In this document: piece after piece, positions 44,900 through 57,850 of the stretch
Layout of the letters: each line of letters opens with the position of its first letter
Numbering within the stretch: the first letter of the stretch is position 1
NCBI GenBank assembly: GCA_028583405.1
Contig: JAPTMU010000093.1
Location: forward strand, 553,000 to 616,999
DNA: 64,000 bases
Reading direction: 5' to 3'
DNA from: Pogonophryne albipinna
Taxonomy: Eukaryota > Chordata > Actinopteri > Perciformes > Artedidraconidae
Notes under the pieces: model-generated
Seen by the model: the letters and a program-made list of their open reading frames with translations, nothing else
The model's database searches: none
What the model was told of the DNA's origin: nothing
Position numbers and translations under genes: made by a program

Positions 44900-47840
44900 G
44901 TGAGTGATGAAAGGGAAATGACAGTTTAGAGTAAATTGTGATGTGGACTCTCATCCCAGAGTGTTAAGGAAATCAGTGGGGATATTGAACAGGAAGCATT
45001 TCAGTCAAGGGGCATCATGTGACCAATATAGACAGAAGAGCAACATTTATTTGAACATTTAAGTCAATGATACCATTCCAAGGTGAACTTAACATCTGTA
45101 TGGAGTCAGATCAGTCTCTATATTAATAAATGCTCACAGAAGGATTCACACATGTATTTTGCGATTTATATATAAATGACTCTCCACAACAATATCTCTC
45201 AATGCACTCACAAATATTTATTGTTGTTTATAAATGTACAAAAAATTGACATTTAAACTGCTTTTTATTAATTCAAAGACGGCTCTGAATTAATAATCAA
45301 ATATCTTTCCTTTCTTTACGACTGGATGAAATTACAGAATGTATCCATCATTTTCCTCATACTAGTATAGCCACATAAAAGTATCAAACCACCTGTTAGA
45401 ATGCACCAGAACACAGGAAACCCCACACCCCCGTTAAAAATGTCCCCCCCACATTCAGGATGCTTCCTACGCCCATGACTAGAGGTGAGGCACAGATGAG
45501 CTCTGCCTCACCTCAGAATGCAACACCTCCCTTGGCTCTGACACAAACTGTGTTGTTTACAAAGTGAGAGCCAGCGCAGAGAGAGGGGTTAAACCCAGCA
45601 AAGCGTTGTGTTGTCAGTGTGTTGGAGATAGAGAGAGAAACACAACTCATTATAACATTGATTAAAAGTACTCTTTTTATTTGGATTATATTTCATTAAA
45701 GCCGTAGGAAAAAAGGAGAAACATATTCCATTCGGACTCAAGCTAATTAAAACATCCTGAGATACTGGAGGCATTTCAGCTTTAGGAATACACACAGAGT
45801 AAAAAGAGAGTATAGTAAATATATTGTATAGACTATTAATCAGACATATACAGCATGTGCAGCAGTTACAGTAGGCAGTACAGGTATATATACTGTAGGT
45901 ATAAGTACACGCTATGCTAATTATAAGACATTTTATGAATCACTAATTGAAAAACGAGATAAAAGCATTATTAAAGTTATTAAATCGACACTAGGGTGAA
46001 TGATTTTCCCAGAGAACACAATTAAGAAAAACATTTTATGGATCATTTTACAATTTAGATATTTTCTGAATTCAACCCAACACTTGTATGTTTGAACATG
46101 TGCAGCAGTTACAGTGAGAAGTGAAGGTATAAGGTGTGAGTACAAGTACTGCTAATATTGAGATGTTATACAGAGACTGTAGACTATAGATCAGACACAG
46201 TATAACTATGTATGGGAATGTGAGAGCACACTTAAAGGATGTTAAATCAGAAAGGAATTAATATAATAATCTGTGTTTCCTATCACATGGAGGTGAGTTT
46301 CTGAAGTGTGTCGTCTGTGTGCGGGGGGCGGGGCCTAACTCTCTCTGTGTGTGCGGGGGGCGGGGCCTAACTCTCTCTGTGTGTGCAGGGGGCGGGGCCT
46401 AACAGACACGCTGCAGCGGCGTGCACACAGATTTTTAAGAGTAGTAGGCATACCGTTAAGTGTTAAGAGAGTGAAATGTTGCTTTACGAATTTCAACACT
46501 TGATGCTGTCCTCTTGATTCCAATTTCAGATACCTGTGTACTAACTGAATTAGTTTAAAGAGAGGAAACATTTTGACGAAAAGTTGACTAAAATGTAATG
46601 ATTTTTCATCGACTAAAAATTGACTAAAATGTTTTGAGTTTTCGTCGACTAAAACTAGATTAAACTATGAAAGATAAAAAGGACTAAAATGTGACTAAAA
46701 CTAATAACCATTATCGTCTAAAGACTAAATAAAAAACATCTGCCAAAATGAACACTGCTCAGTCATCAGAAAGGAATGAATACAATAAGCTGTGTTTCCT
46801 ATCACATGGAGGTGAGTTTCTGAAGGGCCTCTCGTGGGCTCAGGTGTTCTCAGGCATCAGAAATGTTCCAATGATCTCATGGTTCTCCTGTTTTCTCCTG
46901 TAACATATGAGGAGGTGATGTTTGACAGCATGGACTCTGAGGGGAGTTGATGTTGTTGATCAGTCACACAGAGGCAGAAGCCCCTCCATCGTTTCATAGT
47001 TCACCTCATCTTCATCTTCATCTTCATCATTCTGCTCCTGTCAGCATGGAACAGAGACATGGTAAAAACACAGAGCAGAGCTGGAAAGTAACTAAGTACA
47101 TTTACTCCGTGTCTACTTCAGTATATTTGAAGGACTTGACTTGAGTATCATCAGTTAATGCTACTTTACACTTTAACTGCTCCTTGTTTTGGAGCTTCAT
47201 GTTGAACTTTGTACTCGTCTTCATCCATTCATCTTTATTACACAGTTCTTTCTTTAACATCTTTTACCTTCCTTTTTTATTTTGTATTTATTTCATTCTT
47301 AAATTGAGCAGAAATCTCCATCTATGAAGTATTACATGATAAATATAACTAGTTCAGCTACCCAGTAGTATGTAATTCATTTTAATAAACCATTCATTGC
47401 TAATGGAAGTGATTACACATTAAAACATCACTTATTATATCATATATCATATTATTACATTCTGCATAATCAGCACTTTCAATGTAGGTGTATTTGTATA
47501 TTAATCATATTTATATATTAGAGTATTTTTACATTGTAGTATTGCTACTTTTAATGAAGTACAATATCTCAGTACTTCCTTTAGTGCCTTGCTCAAGGGA
47601 CCCACAGAGATACTTCATTTCAACACAACATGCACACTTGACTCCTTTGTTGAATCTTCTGCCTGTCTTATAATCACAGTTCCATGAAAATAATAAATAT
47701 TACAAGCTATTATTTTATATTAAACTCACCAGGTTTTTTCTCATCCGTTTTTTTCCCCCTGAAAAAAACAAAAAGACAAACATTGGACTTCAGCTTCCAC
47801 GGTTTCCTTTGTCTTTTCTCTTGAATCTATGAACCCTCAC

Positions 47841-47926
47841 CTTAGCTCTGGTCCAGATGTGGACCGTAACCACGGTGACGATGAGAGCTGCTAACCCCAC
47901 AGACACCAGGATGAGCCACCACACAG
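47841..47926 (-). CDS. Receptor B transmembrane exon
   Basis: The acceptor TCTCTCTCCAG is followed by about 23 hydrophobic residues (WWLILVSVGLAALIVTVVTV) and a stop-transfer HIWTRAK, then GTGAGG. This intact exon reveals what copy A has lost: at 4,165-4,240 A keeps only the inner half, fused to the stalk exon. Confidence 0.75.
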
Positions 47927-49499
47927 CTGGAGAGAGAGAAGTCCCATGTGTGAAATACAGTCAGAGGTTTTTAGCAGTTAATGTATTTCTTCTCTTCAGT
48001 CCTCTACCTGGTCCTTCTGGATGTTTGCAGTCTGCTCCTGTTCCTTTGTTGTTTTCAGATGTCCATTCATCAATTGCTGGTGTTCCAGTTGTTGTAGCAT
48101 CACCTTCAGGAATAAAACAACATCATGCAAAAAAACTGTAGTTAAAAAAAAGTTTTCTGCATAAACCAAATGACAAAATGAAGTGACGTCAAAACCTCAA
48201 ACCCCAAAAAGCATTATCTGTGATTAAATGTGTGAGAAGTGATTTGAAACAACTCATTATATTCTAACCTGGTTTCTCAATTAAGAGCTTCTCTTTTTTA
48301 TCAGAACCATCCGTCTCTTCACATTTCAGAAACTCATTACATCCCTGATAAATGTGAGATGTTGTAAATGTGTTGTTTCAGTATATTCTAATAACAAGAC
48401 TGTTAGAAGTGATTTTAAACATCTCAACGTGTTCTCACCTGAGGACTGAGGGCTGAAGGGAAACAGATGCACTTCTCTTGTGTAACCATAAGTTACTTCA
48501 CAAGTAACAACTCAGGACCTTGTTGTGTAACTAAAATGAGAAGTCAGAATTGTCACAGAGGCAGAGCAGAAAGACTGTGATGTGTTTATCTCTCTGTGAT
48601 CTTTGTCCACATCTCGACCCTGAGCAGCCACTTCACTGAGTGTTCACAGTCTCTAAATGTCGACACAGAGCAGTTTTAACGTCACCTCATCATTGACCTG
48701 ATGTTCAGTCACTGAAGATGGAGATATTGAGAGAGAAAGACAACAAGAGTAACATTAACTTCATCACTGTTATCATTATTATTGTAATGATTCAGTATAT
48801 TGCTCTATAGAGACAGTTTGAAACATCATGATGTAAATACTCACTGGTAACAACATTGAGAAGAACCTCAGATTCTGGACTTTGTTGTTTTCCTGATCTG
48901 CTGAACTGTCTGCAGGTGTAAACACCAGCATCCTCCTCTGTGACCTTCTTTATACCCAGAGAACAATTCTCTGTAACTCTCAGTCTGTCTGATTTAGCTT
49001 TGTGAATCTGTCCGTCCTTCAAACAGCTTCACTGATGGACCTCTTGAACCATAGAAGCGCCAGAGAGTACTCTCACACACATCCTGATCATGTATCACAT
49101 TGACAAAAGATAAAGTGACTTCATCTCCAGCTCTGACAATGTAACGTTTCAGATCTGCAGCTGTTGGGGAAAATCAGAAAGAAATATAGACGTCATAAAT
49201 GCTGACAGAATAATGATGTATTATATACAAAGGTAAAGAGTTAGAGTTCTGGTTGATCTGTTTAATGAATCATTTAACGACACATTAAAACCAGAGTTCA
49301 TTACAGATCCACATAACTAACTGAAGTGTTCATAGTGAGTGTGACGATCACTTTAAAGAATATTGCTATGTGGGTTTTAGTGAGCAAGAGTTCACTAAAG
49401 TCACCACGTTACAAACACAACTCATCACTCTCAGTTAAAGGGACAGTACGTAGTGAAAGGGAATTTAACTTCGATACAACCAACGTTAATACCTAGGCC

Positions 49500-50075
49500 G
49501 TCTCCGATACCGAACCTCCGGTGCTGATAAATCAAATCAAATCAAGTTTTATTTATAAAGCACATTTAAAAGCGATTTTTGGTTGAGCCAAAGTGCTGTT
49601 CATGTAATAAAAACACATTACTACAATCACAATAAAAGACAATAATTTACAACAGATATATAAAAAAACACAGGGAATAGTCAGGAGTCGTGCTCCGCTC
49701 TGACTAGAAGGCCAGGGAGAAGAAGTGTGTTTTAAGAGTAGATTTAAAAACCCCTAGGGTCTGGGCCGACCTCACATGGAGTGTTCCAGAGCCTGGGGCC
49801 AGCTGCTGCGAAGGCTCGGGGCCCTCGGGTTTTAAGCCTGGTCTTAGGCACTATCAGCAGCAACTGGTCAGCAGACCTTAAGGCTCTGGCTGGGGTGTAG
49901 CGATGGAGGAGTTCGGCTATATAGGCCGGAGCCAGCCCATTTAGGACTTTAAAAACGGATAAAAGGAGTTTAAAAAAAATTCTGAACCTAACTGGAAGCC
50001 AGTGCAGTGAGACCAGAATTGGGGTGATGTTGGTCACGCTTTTTGTGGCAGTGAGAAGACGTGCAGCTGCGTTCT
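49500..50075 (-). mobile_element. LINE 3' fragment (reverse-transcriptase C-terminus)
   Basis: Minus-strand frame from 50,037: TNITPILVSLHWLPVRFRI, LLLSVFKVLNGLAPAYIAEL, RSADQLLLIVPKTRLKTRG, GPRLWNTPCEVGP; upstream in frame is QNAAARLLTATKSV. This is the C-terminal thumb/tail region of fish L2/CR1-like LINEs. A frameshift precedes the usual LGVFKSTLKTHFF. The 3' end is a TTGATTTGATTTGATT tail near 49,530. It lies in the first intron of receptor B and is absent from A. Confidence 0.75.
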
Positions 50076-52210
50076 GACTATGGAACAGTGTGAACGTGGA
50101 GTAAGACGATGGAACAGTGTGAACGTGGAGTGAGACTATGGAATAGTGTGAACGTGGAGTGAGACTATGGAACAGTGTGAACGTGGAGTGAGACTATGGA
50201 ACAGTGTGAACGTGGAGTGAGACTATGGAACAGTGTGGACGTGGAGTGAGACTATGGAACAGTGTGAACGTGGAGTGAGACTATGGAACAGTGTGAACGT
50301 GGAGTGAGACTATGGAACAGTGTGAACGTGGAGTGAGACTATGGAACAGTGTGAACGTGGAGTGAGACTATGGAACAGTGTGGACGTGGAGTGAGACTAT
50401 GGAACAGTGTGAACGTGGAGTGAGACTATGGAACAGTGTGAACGTGGAGTGAGACTATTGGAACAGTGTGGACGTGGAGTGAGGACTATGGAACAGTGTG
50501 AACGTGGAGTGAGACTATGGAACAGTGTGAACGTGGAGTGAAACTATGGAACAGTGTGAACGTGGAGTGAGACTATGGAACAGTGTGAACGTGGAGTGAG
50601 ACTATGGAACAGTGTGAACGTGGAGTGAGACTATGGAACAGTGTGGACGTGAAGTGAGGACTATGGAACAGTGTGAACGTGGAGTGAGACGATGGAACAG
50701 TGTGAACGTGGAGTGAGACGATGGAACAGTGTGAACGTGGAGTGAGACCATGGAACAGTGTGAACGTGGAGTGAGAGTATGAACAGTGTGAACGTGGAGT
50801 GAGAGTATGGAACAGTGTGGAACGTGGAGTGAGACTATGGAACAGTGTGAACGTGGAATGAGACTATGGAACAGTGTGAACGTGGAGTGAGACTATGGAA
50901 CAGTGTGAACGTGGAGTGAGACTATGGAACAGTGTGAACGTGGAGTGAGACTATGGAACAGTGTGAAACGTGGAGTGAGACTATGGAACAGTGTGAACTT
51001 GGAGTGAGAGTATGGAACAGTGTGAACGTGGAGTGAGACTATGGAACAGTGTGAACGTGGAGTGAGACTATAGAACAGTGTGAACGTGGAATGAGACTAT
51101 GGAACAGTGTGAACGTGGAGTGAGAGTATGGAACAGTGTGGACGTGGAGTGAGACTATGGAACAGTGTGAACGTGGAGTGAGACCATGGAACAGTGTGAA
51201 CGTGGAGTGAGACCATGGAACAGTGTGAACGTGGAGTGAGACTATGGAACAGTGTGAACGTGGAGTGAGACTATGGAACAGTGTGAACGTGGAGTGACAC
51301 TATGGAACAGTGTGAACGTGGAATGAGACTATGGAACAGTGTGAACGTGGAGTGAGACTATGGAACAGTGTGAACGTGGAGTGAGACTATGGAACAGTGT
51401 GAACGTGGAGTGAGACTATGGAACAGTGTGAACGTGGAGTGAGACTATGGAACAGTGTGAACGTGGAGTGAGACTATGGAACAGTGTGAACGTGGAGTGA
51501 GACTTATGGAACAGTGTGAACGTGGAGTGAGACGATGGAACAGTGTGGATGTGGAGTGAGACGATGGAACAGTGTGAACGTGGAGTGAGATGATGGAACG
51601 TGGAGTGAGACTATGGAACAGTGTGAACGTGGAGTGAGACTATGGAACAGTGTGAACGTGGAGTGAGACCATGGAACAGTGTGAACATGGAGTGAGACTA
51701 TGGAACAGTGTGAACGTGGAGTGAGACCATGGAACAGTGTGAACGTGGAGTGAGAGTATGGAACAGTGTGAACGTGGAGTGAGACTATGGAACAGTGTGA
51801 ATGTGGAGTGAGACTATGGAACAGTGTGAACGTGGAGTGAGACTATGGAACGGTGTGAACGTGGAGTGAGACTATGGAACGGTGTGAACGTGGAGTGATA
51901 CTATGGAACGGTGTGAACGTGGAGTGAGACTATGGAACGGTGTGAACGTGGAGTGAGACTATGGAACGGTGTGAACGTGGAGTGAGACTATGGAACGGTG
52001 TGAACGTGGAGTGAGACGATGGAACGGTGTGAACGTGGAGTGAGACGATGGAACAGTGTGAACGTGGAGTGAGACTATGGAACGGTGTGAACGTGGAGTG
52101 AGAATATGGAACAGTGTGAACGTGGAGTGAGACTATGGAACAGTGTGAACGTGGAGTGAGACTATGGAACAGTGTGAACGTGGAGTGAGACTATGGAACA
52201 GTGTGCATGT
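50076..52210. repeat. 29-bp minisatellite in receptor B intron 1
   Basis: About 73 units of ACTATGGAACAGTGTGAACG plus TGGAGTGAG. Variants: GACGATGG, GAGTATGG, GACCATGG, TGTGGACG and AACGGTGTG, the last confined to 51,840-52,090. The first unit is continuous with the truncated LINE (CTATGGAACAG codes the LINE's LFHSQ on the minus strand), so the array grew out of the LINE's 5' break. Confidence 0.95.
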
Positions 52211-52289
52211 GGAGCTAAAGCAACTGATTGTTCAGACATGAATCAGTTCAAGAGGAAAAACAGAGAAATTATTTTCTCGAGGTACAGGG

Positions 52290-53173
52290 ATGGGGAAGGT
52301 GTTTGACTGTGTGTATATGTATATGTGTGAGTATTTAAGTGTGTATATGTGCATATATGTATATGTGTGTGTGTGTGTATGTGTGTGTGTACATATGTGT
52401 ATATGTATATATGTCAATCAACAGGTAAAGGAGATTATTAATAATAATAATAATAATGATAATTATTGCAGATTATAGATTATAAATAAATCATTTAGGG
52501 ACAAGGGGGTGAGATTAAATAAATTATACTTCTTCTCACTCCTTTTCGAAACACCAGATGTGGGACTGTTGTTGTTGTTGTTGTAAATGTCATTTTTTTA
52601 TTTGATTTCTCTTACATGACTATGCACTGCAACATTTTTGGTTTTGTTTTGTAATTATTTATTTTGACTTGTTCGAAGTAAAATGTATCAATCAATCAAG
52701 CTTCCAAAAGTTCCCCAAGCTCTCAAGCCCTGTAAGACCTCCCCTTTCTCTTCACACATCATCTTTGATAGTCTCTCCCCTCCTCCCTCTCTGCATCAGG
52801 TGGTTTCCCCTTTTCTATCTTTGAGGGAGAAGGAGGTCACAGATGTTCAACTTTTACTTAATGAACAATTACAAATGTTAAATTAAAACAAATAAATACT
52901 CATAGTAATAATATGTAATTTTAACAAGAGGGAATATGAACGTTTTTCATGAAAGCAGAAACACATTGTCAATGTCATGTTTTAGAATCAAGTTTTTTCT
53001 TCAAACATTTCAATTTCAAATATGCAAACTTTATACTGTTAATTTATTAACAGAGACAATAAGGACAGCTTGTCTCCACGATTCGCTGGTCCAGGAAGTT
53101 GATTCCACCCTTTGCGTAGGCCGCCTCATACCCGCTGTAACCGCTCTCAAGGTTTCAAAAACTACAAGCTGTT
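52290..53173. other. Microsatellites and a LINE 3' end (plus strand)
   Basis: 52,310-52,420 is a TATG/GT microsatellite; 52,437-52,466 an AAT run. 52,520-52,705 reads TATACTTCTTCTCACTCC, TTTCGAAACACC and TTATTTTGACTTGTTCGAAG, ending ATCAATCAATCAA, the 3' end of a fish LINE on the plus strand. 52,706-53,173 shows nothing recognisable. Confidence 0.5.
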
Positions 53174-54211
53174 GGATATGACGTGCATGTCTGTATGTCT
53201 ATATATGGCATGACGTTGGTTCACAGCTGAGGGTGTGATTAGACAGGAAGCGGTAGAGTCTTTTGACCGTGTTCTTTTTGTCCTTTTTTGATACGGAGAA
53301 CTTTTAGTTACTTTGAAGCGAGGAAGTTTGTCTTCATGTTTGTATGTCGCCTGGATCAAAGAATAAACCTGATGTGATTCAACGCTACAACGATCTCTGC
53401 AAAGTTAGTCAGGAAGCAAAGAGAGGCGCGTCATAACCCACACCCCGATAGAGGAAAGTGGATATTAAATGTAGAAACGGATCAAAACATCACGACAGAA
53501 GGTATCATTCACACACCGTTCCCCATTGGGAGCGACTTGGGGTTCAGCATCTCGCCCAAGGATACATCGATTTCAATTGAAAGACGCCCTCACTAGCTTT
53601 CATTAACAGTCGTAAACAGTGTGTGTTCTCTGCATCCTCACCTGGAAAGTGGAGCAGCAGCATCAGGAATGAAGACATCATGATCCTTCTGAATTCAGAC
53701 ATCGTGCTTCTCTCTCGGTCTCTGGCTCTCGACTGTCAGAGTCTCTCCCCGGATGCTTCTTTAACAAGAACTCAGTACCGATGATAACAGCAGATAAGCC
53801 ACAGAAGAGGGGAAGTTGAACAGGAAGATGTTTTCTGGTTCTTCATTTCACCTCCAGTGTTTTTCTTCTGAGAACTGAAGGAGAAGTGTTTCGATGAGAA
53901 TGAGGTTAACACCAGCAGCTCTGAAGGCATGACACCATATAGAAAACTACAGGCACGTATTCAGTTGAGCAACAGAGGAATAATTCAGATATGAGACGGA
54001 TCAGTTTGAGCTGACATCCAGTCACTGTGGAGGACCGAGCCAAACTTACATTGAGACACAATCTGGATGTTTATTTGAAGATGACTGCATTCCCAGGCCC
54101 TGTGTGGCTCAACACCAAGTGCAGTGTGTGGAAACGATTTGCCTCTGTTTCCATCTTTGATGAATCTGTTAATCTTATTGAGAAATACAGCATGCACTTG
54201 TCACCTAGAGC

Positions 54212-54805
54212 AGCGGTGTCAAACTAAAGGCCCGGGGGCCAAATGCGGCCCGCGACTATATTTCATGTGGCCACGCAAGATCTTGCAAAGAATATAATAT
54301 GTTTACTATATGGTTGAATACCGCTTTACAGAAGCACTTTGTCCATAAACTACATGTCCCACAATGCATCTCGTTTTGTGACGTGTGCACTGAAGAGACT
54401 TGCTATTATTTGCCCCAGACTTCTGCTTTTCAGACGTAGTTAATTATGAAGTTATTTCCCTATCCCATAATAATCCAATGCAGAGGCAATAATGTAATAT
54501 AATACATTATTTTATATATATGATATATTTAAATATGTATTTATATATAGTCTTAAAGTTTTGAACTGGTTTTTAAAACTAGTTGATCATAACATTTTGA
54601 TATTTGTATGTGTTTTTATATGTTTCTAGTTATTGTGCTTTGTTTTATTATTTTACTCCTATTGTGTTATTTGATATTTGTTCCCTGTTCAGCACTTTGG
54701 TCAACTGAGGTTGTTTTAAATGTGCTCTATAAATAAATAAAGATTGAGATTGAAAGTTACGACCGGCCCTTTGAGTGCAACCATAATGCTGATGTGGCCC
54801 ACGAT
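54212..54805. mobile_element. Non-autonomous transposon shared with copy A
   Basis: AGCGGTGTCAAACTAAAGGC to GTGGCCCACGAT; counterpart of 6,990-7,597. The B copy reads AAATGCGGCCCGCGACT where A reads AAATCCGGCCTGTGACT. Confidence 0.55.
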
Positions 54806-55215
54806 CAGGGACGTGCACAGACATTTGGAGGGGCTATTGCTCTAAACTGGAAAAAGGGCCTCCCCCCGATAAAAAGACCTTTTGAAAATTGTAACTTGTT
54901 TTTAATGTAAAAGACACCAAACGATTATTACATCAACTAAATTGAACAGTAATTCACATCTCATAACAAAATAAGCTAAGGCGACAACTTGTTTTTAAAA
55001 ATGAAAACCAGGGACATTTTTTTTTGCGGTCCATATCTCATTAAAAAGATCTAATGTTAGTAACTATTAAAGACAATATGGGGACAATTCTGTTCTAATG
55101 TAGTTTGACCCAGTGGCGTAGCTTTCTCAGGGTGGGCCAGGTGGGCCAGGGTGGGCCCAGGCCCACCCAGTTTACTCATTGGTCCACCCTGAGAAAGCTT
55201 CGGTGTTATTTTTTT
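54806..55215. mobile_element. hAT-like fragments, one with a hairpin terminus
   Basis: 54,806 starts CAGGGACGTGCACAGACATT and GGAGGGGCTATTGCTC, a fish hAT-type end. 55,111 starts CAGTGGCGTAGC; AGCTTTCTCAGGGTGG at 55,120-55,135 is inverted perfectly at 55,184-55,199, with GTGGGCC repeats in the loop. A hairpin next to a CAGNGGCG terminus is typical of hAT ends. Confidence 0.5.
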
Positions 55216-55244
55216 TTTATTTTTTTTAAATTATTTAATTATTT

Positions 55245-57850
55245 CATTTCATTTCAAACCTTTATTTAGACAGATAAATCCCATTGAGATCATTGATCTC
55301 TTTTTCAAGGGAGACCTGCTCAAGTAGTTCCACATGAAACATAAAAACATAAACAGAACAACAAAAGGACATCTTACAGCATCATTTACATAATTATCCA
55401 CATGAACAGGTACCAATAGCTTCCGATTGAGTAGCATCCAACCGAGCTTTAAAAACATTTAGTGGCACCAGATTGTTCAGTTTCCATTTAATATGCAGAC
55501 TATTCCAAGACAGAGGAGCTGCGCATCTAAAAGCTGTCTTCCCTAAGACAGTCCTAGCAGTTGGGACATTTAATAAAACCACAGCATTCGATCTCAGGCA
55601 GTAGCCACTTACAATTCTCCGTGAGATCAGGGAGCAGATATAAGATGGAAGTTTCCCTAACATGGCTTTGTATATAAAAATGTACCAGTGACTGAGCCTC
55701 CGTACAGTTAGTGAAAGCAAACCAGCCCTTGCATACAGGGTACAGTGATGGGTTAATGCTTTACAGTTTGTCACAAATCTCAGTGCGCTGTGATACGCGG
55801 CATCTAACTTGACCAGGCAATTGGCAGGTGCATTCATATAGATCAAATCACCATAGTCCAGCACAGGTCAAAAGGTCACAGTGACTAGCCTTTTCCTGGC
55901 CTCAAGCGAGAAACAGGACTTGTTCCTGTAGAAGAAACCTAGCCTAACCCTCAGCTTTTTAAGCAGGTTATTGACAAGAAGTTTAAAAGTGAGACAATCA
56001 TCAAGCCAGATACCAAGGTATTTGTAACAGGTAACCACTTCAAGTTTTATTCCTTGCGTAGTTACAATATCTAAAACAGGCTCTGGTGTCTTTTTAGCTT
56101 TAGAAAAGAGCATTACCTTGGTTTTCACAACATTTAAAAGAAGCTTTAGTTCAGAGAGCTGAGTCTGAATAATGTTAAAAACAGCCTGTAATTTAACACC
56201 AGCTTCCTTAATGGAGGGACCTGCACAGTACATCACGGTATCATCCGCATAAAAATATAAAGTTGCTTCATCCACATTTTCACCTAAACTGTTGATGTAG
56301 ATGGAGAATAAAAGTGGACCTAAAACAGAACCTTGGGGAACACCATTAGCAATGTTTATCCACTCAGAAGACAGCCCATCAAAGTGAACACATTGGGACC
56401 TTTCAGAGAGGTAGTTCACAAACCACGCACTGCATGGCTGGACATGCCTATACTGAGTAGCCTCTGCTTTAAGATGCGATGATCGACGATATCAAACGCT
56501 TTGGACAGGTCAATAAATAGAGCTGCACAACTCTGCTTATTATCTAAAATACTCTCCACATCATTCACCACTTTCATTGTGGCAGTGATGGTGCTGTGTT
56601 GCTTTCTGAAGCCTGACTGATGTTTAGACAGGATGTCATTTGTACATAGAAACACCTTTACCTGTTCACTCACTAAGCGTTCAAGAACCTTAGCCAGAAC
56701 TGACAACTTAGAGATTGCCCTATAGTTATTTAATAAGGTGGCCTCCCCTCCTTTTAGCAAAGGCAGGACATACGCTGACTTCCACAATTTTGGAATTGTG
56801 TTAGTGCTGAGGGAGAGGTTAAAAAGAGTAGTGAGAGGTGGAGCAATAAAATCTGCAGCTATCTTTAAAAAGAAAGGTTCTACGTTGTCCGGGCCAGCCG
56901 GTTTCTTAGGATCTAACTTGGTTAAAGCTTCACGAACAACATCAACAGTAAAAGGAGTAAAACTGAAAGGGTTTTCCAACACACGTTTTTCAGAGTCACA
57001 TACTGTAGTGTTCACAGAAGCAGAGTTAGTGACAGAATCAATGACACGAAGGACTCACAAAGACTCAGATGCACGATTCTTTCTTGATTTCAAAGAATAC
57101 CTTTTATTATACAAAAAGGTTTTTAGGATCAACTAGGACACTCAAAAGTTCGCTAGGTTCAACTAATAGTATGCTCAATGGTTACACGAGGGAGTACAGA
57201 CATGGACTTGGTATAGAGACAAGACGAACCGACAAAAGACAACAGGAGAACAGGGCTACATATACACAACAGTTAATGAGGCACAGGTGCAAATAATCCA
57301 GAACAGGAGATCACCATCAAGCTGGCAAGTGACACACCACTACAGGAAGTGATGACACCTGAAACGAGAGGACAGAGCCAACATCAAAATAAACTGCAAG
57401 GTCACCAGAATAACACAAAACAATAAGCTCCCAGACTCTAACGCTGAAACCTTACAATCAAATAGAGAGCCACAGGACACAAAATGCTCATTAAAGCAAT
57501 TCAGCATAGTAGCCCTGTCCGATATAGAGCCAGATGCTGTGGTAATGCACGGAGGTAGCTCATTACAGATATCGCCGGTGGATAATGATTTAATGGCTTT
57601 CCAAAATGTTCCAGGATTATTCAGATTCTTTGTGGTAACTGACAGATAGTACTTTGATTTAGCACTTTTGATTTGCGATGTGAAGCTATTTCTTAGCTGC
57701 CTAAAACGCAGCCATTCTACCTCTGAGCCTGATTGCCTAGCCTTTGCCAGGCCTTGTTTCTCTCATGAAGGAGACTGGACAGTTCAGCAGAAAACCAAGG
57801 ATTGTCTCGTCCCTTCACTCTAAATGTACGCATTTGTGTCCCTAATTGTG
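55245..57850 (-). pseudogene. 5'-truncated LINE with reverse transcriptase (decayed)
   Basis: A non-LTR retrotransposon on the minus strand. Reading from 57,850: RVKGRDNPWFSAELSSLL, YYLSVTTKNLNNPGTFWKAI; then after the solo LTR: FTPFTVDVVREALTKLDPKK, AGPDN, ALFIDLSKAFDIVDH (RT motif), NGVPQGSVLGPLLFSIYIN, FYADDTVMY (catalytic YADD), and the C-terminal ALRFVTNCK, KTAFRCAAPLSWNSL. Breaks: a 1-bp deletion near 56,425, a TGA at 55,865-55,867 and the LTR insertion. The apurinic endonuclease is missing (5' truncation). The 3' end has AATAAAGG and a GAAATGAAATGAAAT tail at about 55,245. The clade is L2/CR1/Rex-like by motif; the exact family is unsure. Confidence 0.85.
57042..57456. mobile_element. 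Solo LTR with 5-bp target duplication inside the LINE
   Basis: 415 bp beginning TGACACGAAGG and ending CCTTACA (TG...CA), flanked by ATCAA at 57,037-57,041 and 57,457-57,461. On the minus strand TATAATAAAAGG gives a polyadenylation signal, so the LTR's own strand is probably minus. The LINE frame resumes exactly on both sides. The parent LTR retroelement is not present; recombination between LTRs is the usual cause. Confidence 0.85.

Larger units (their letters stand above)
46960..53702 (-). pseudogene. Two-Ig-domain immune-type receptor, copy B (frameshifted)
   Basis: Paralogue of the receptor at 3,278-6,476. Minus-strand exons: signal 53,642-53,702; V 48,845-49,160; C2 48,439-48,711; linker 48,269-48,316 (donor GTTAGA); stalk 48,008-48,103 (Thr/Asn-rich with one Cys, GADCKHPEGPG); membrane 47,841-47,926 (VWWLILVSVGLAALIVTVV, then HIWTRAK); basic exon 47,730-47,758; tail 46,960-47,037 (acidic, VNYETM). 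The V domain reads RAGDEVTLSFVNVIHD, then VYTCRQFSRSGKQQ, so it differs from A near the second Cys. Lesions: one extra G in the V exon (GAAGGACGG), paired indels in C2 that create a stop, a lost A before the membrane donor and a lost A in the tail. Most are in homopolymers, so it is a pseudogene unless these are assembly errors. Confidence 0.72.
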
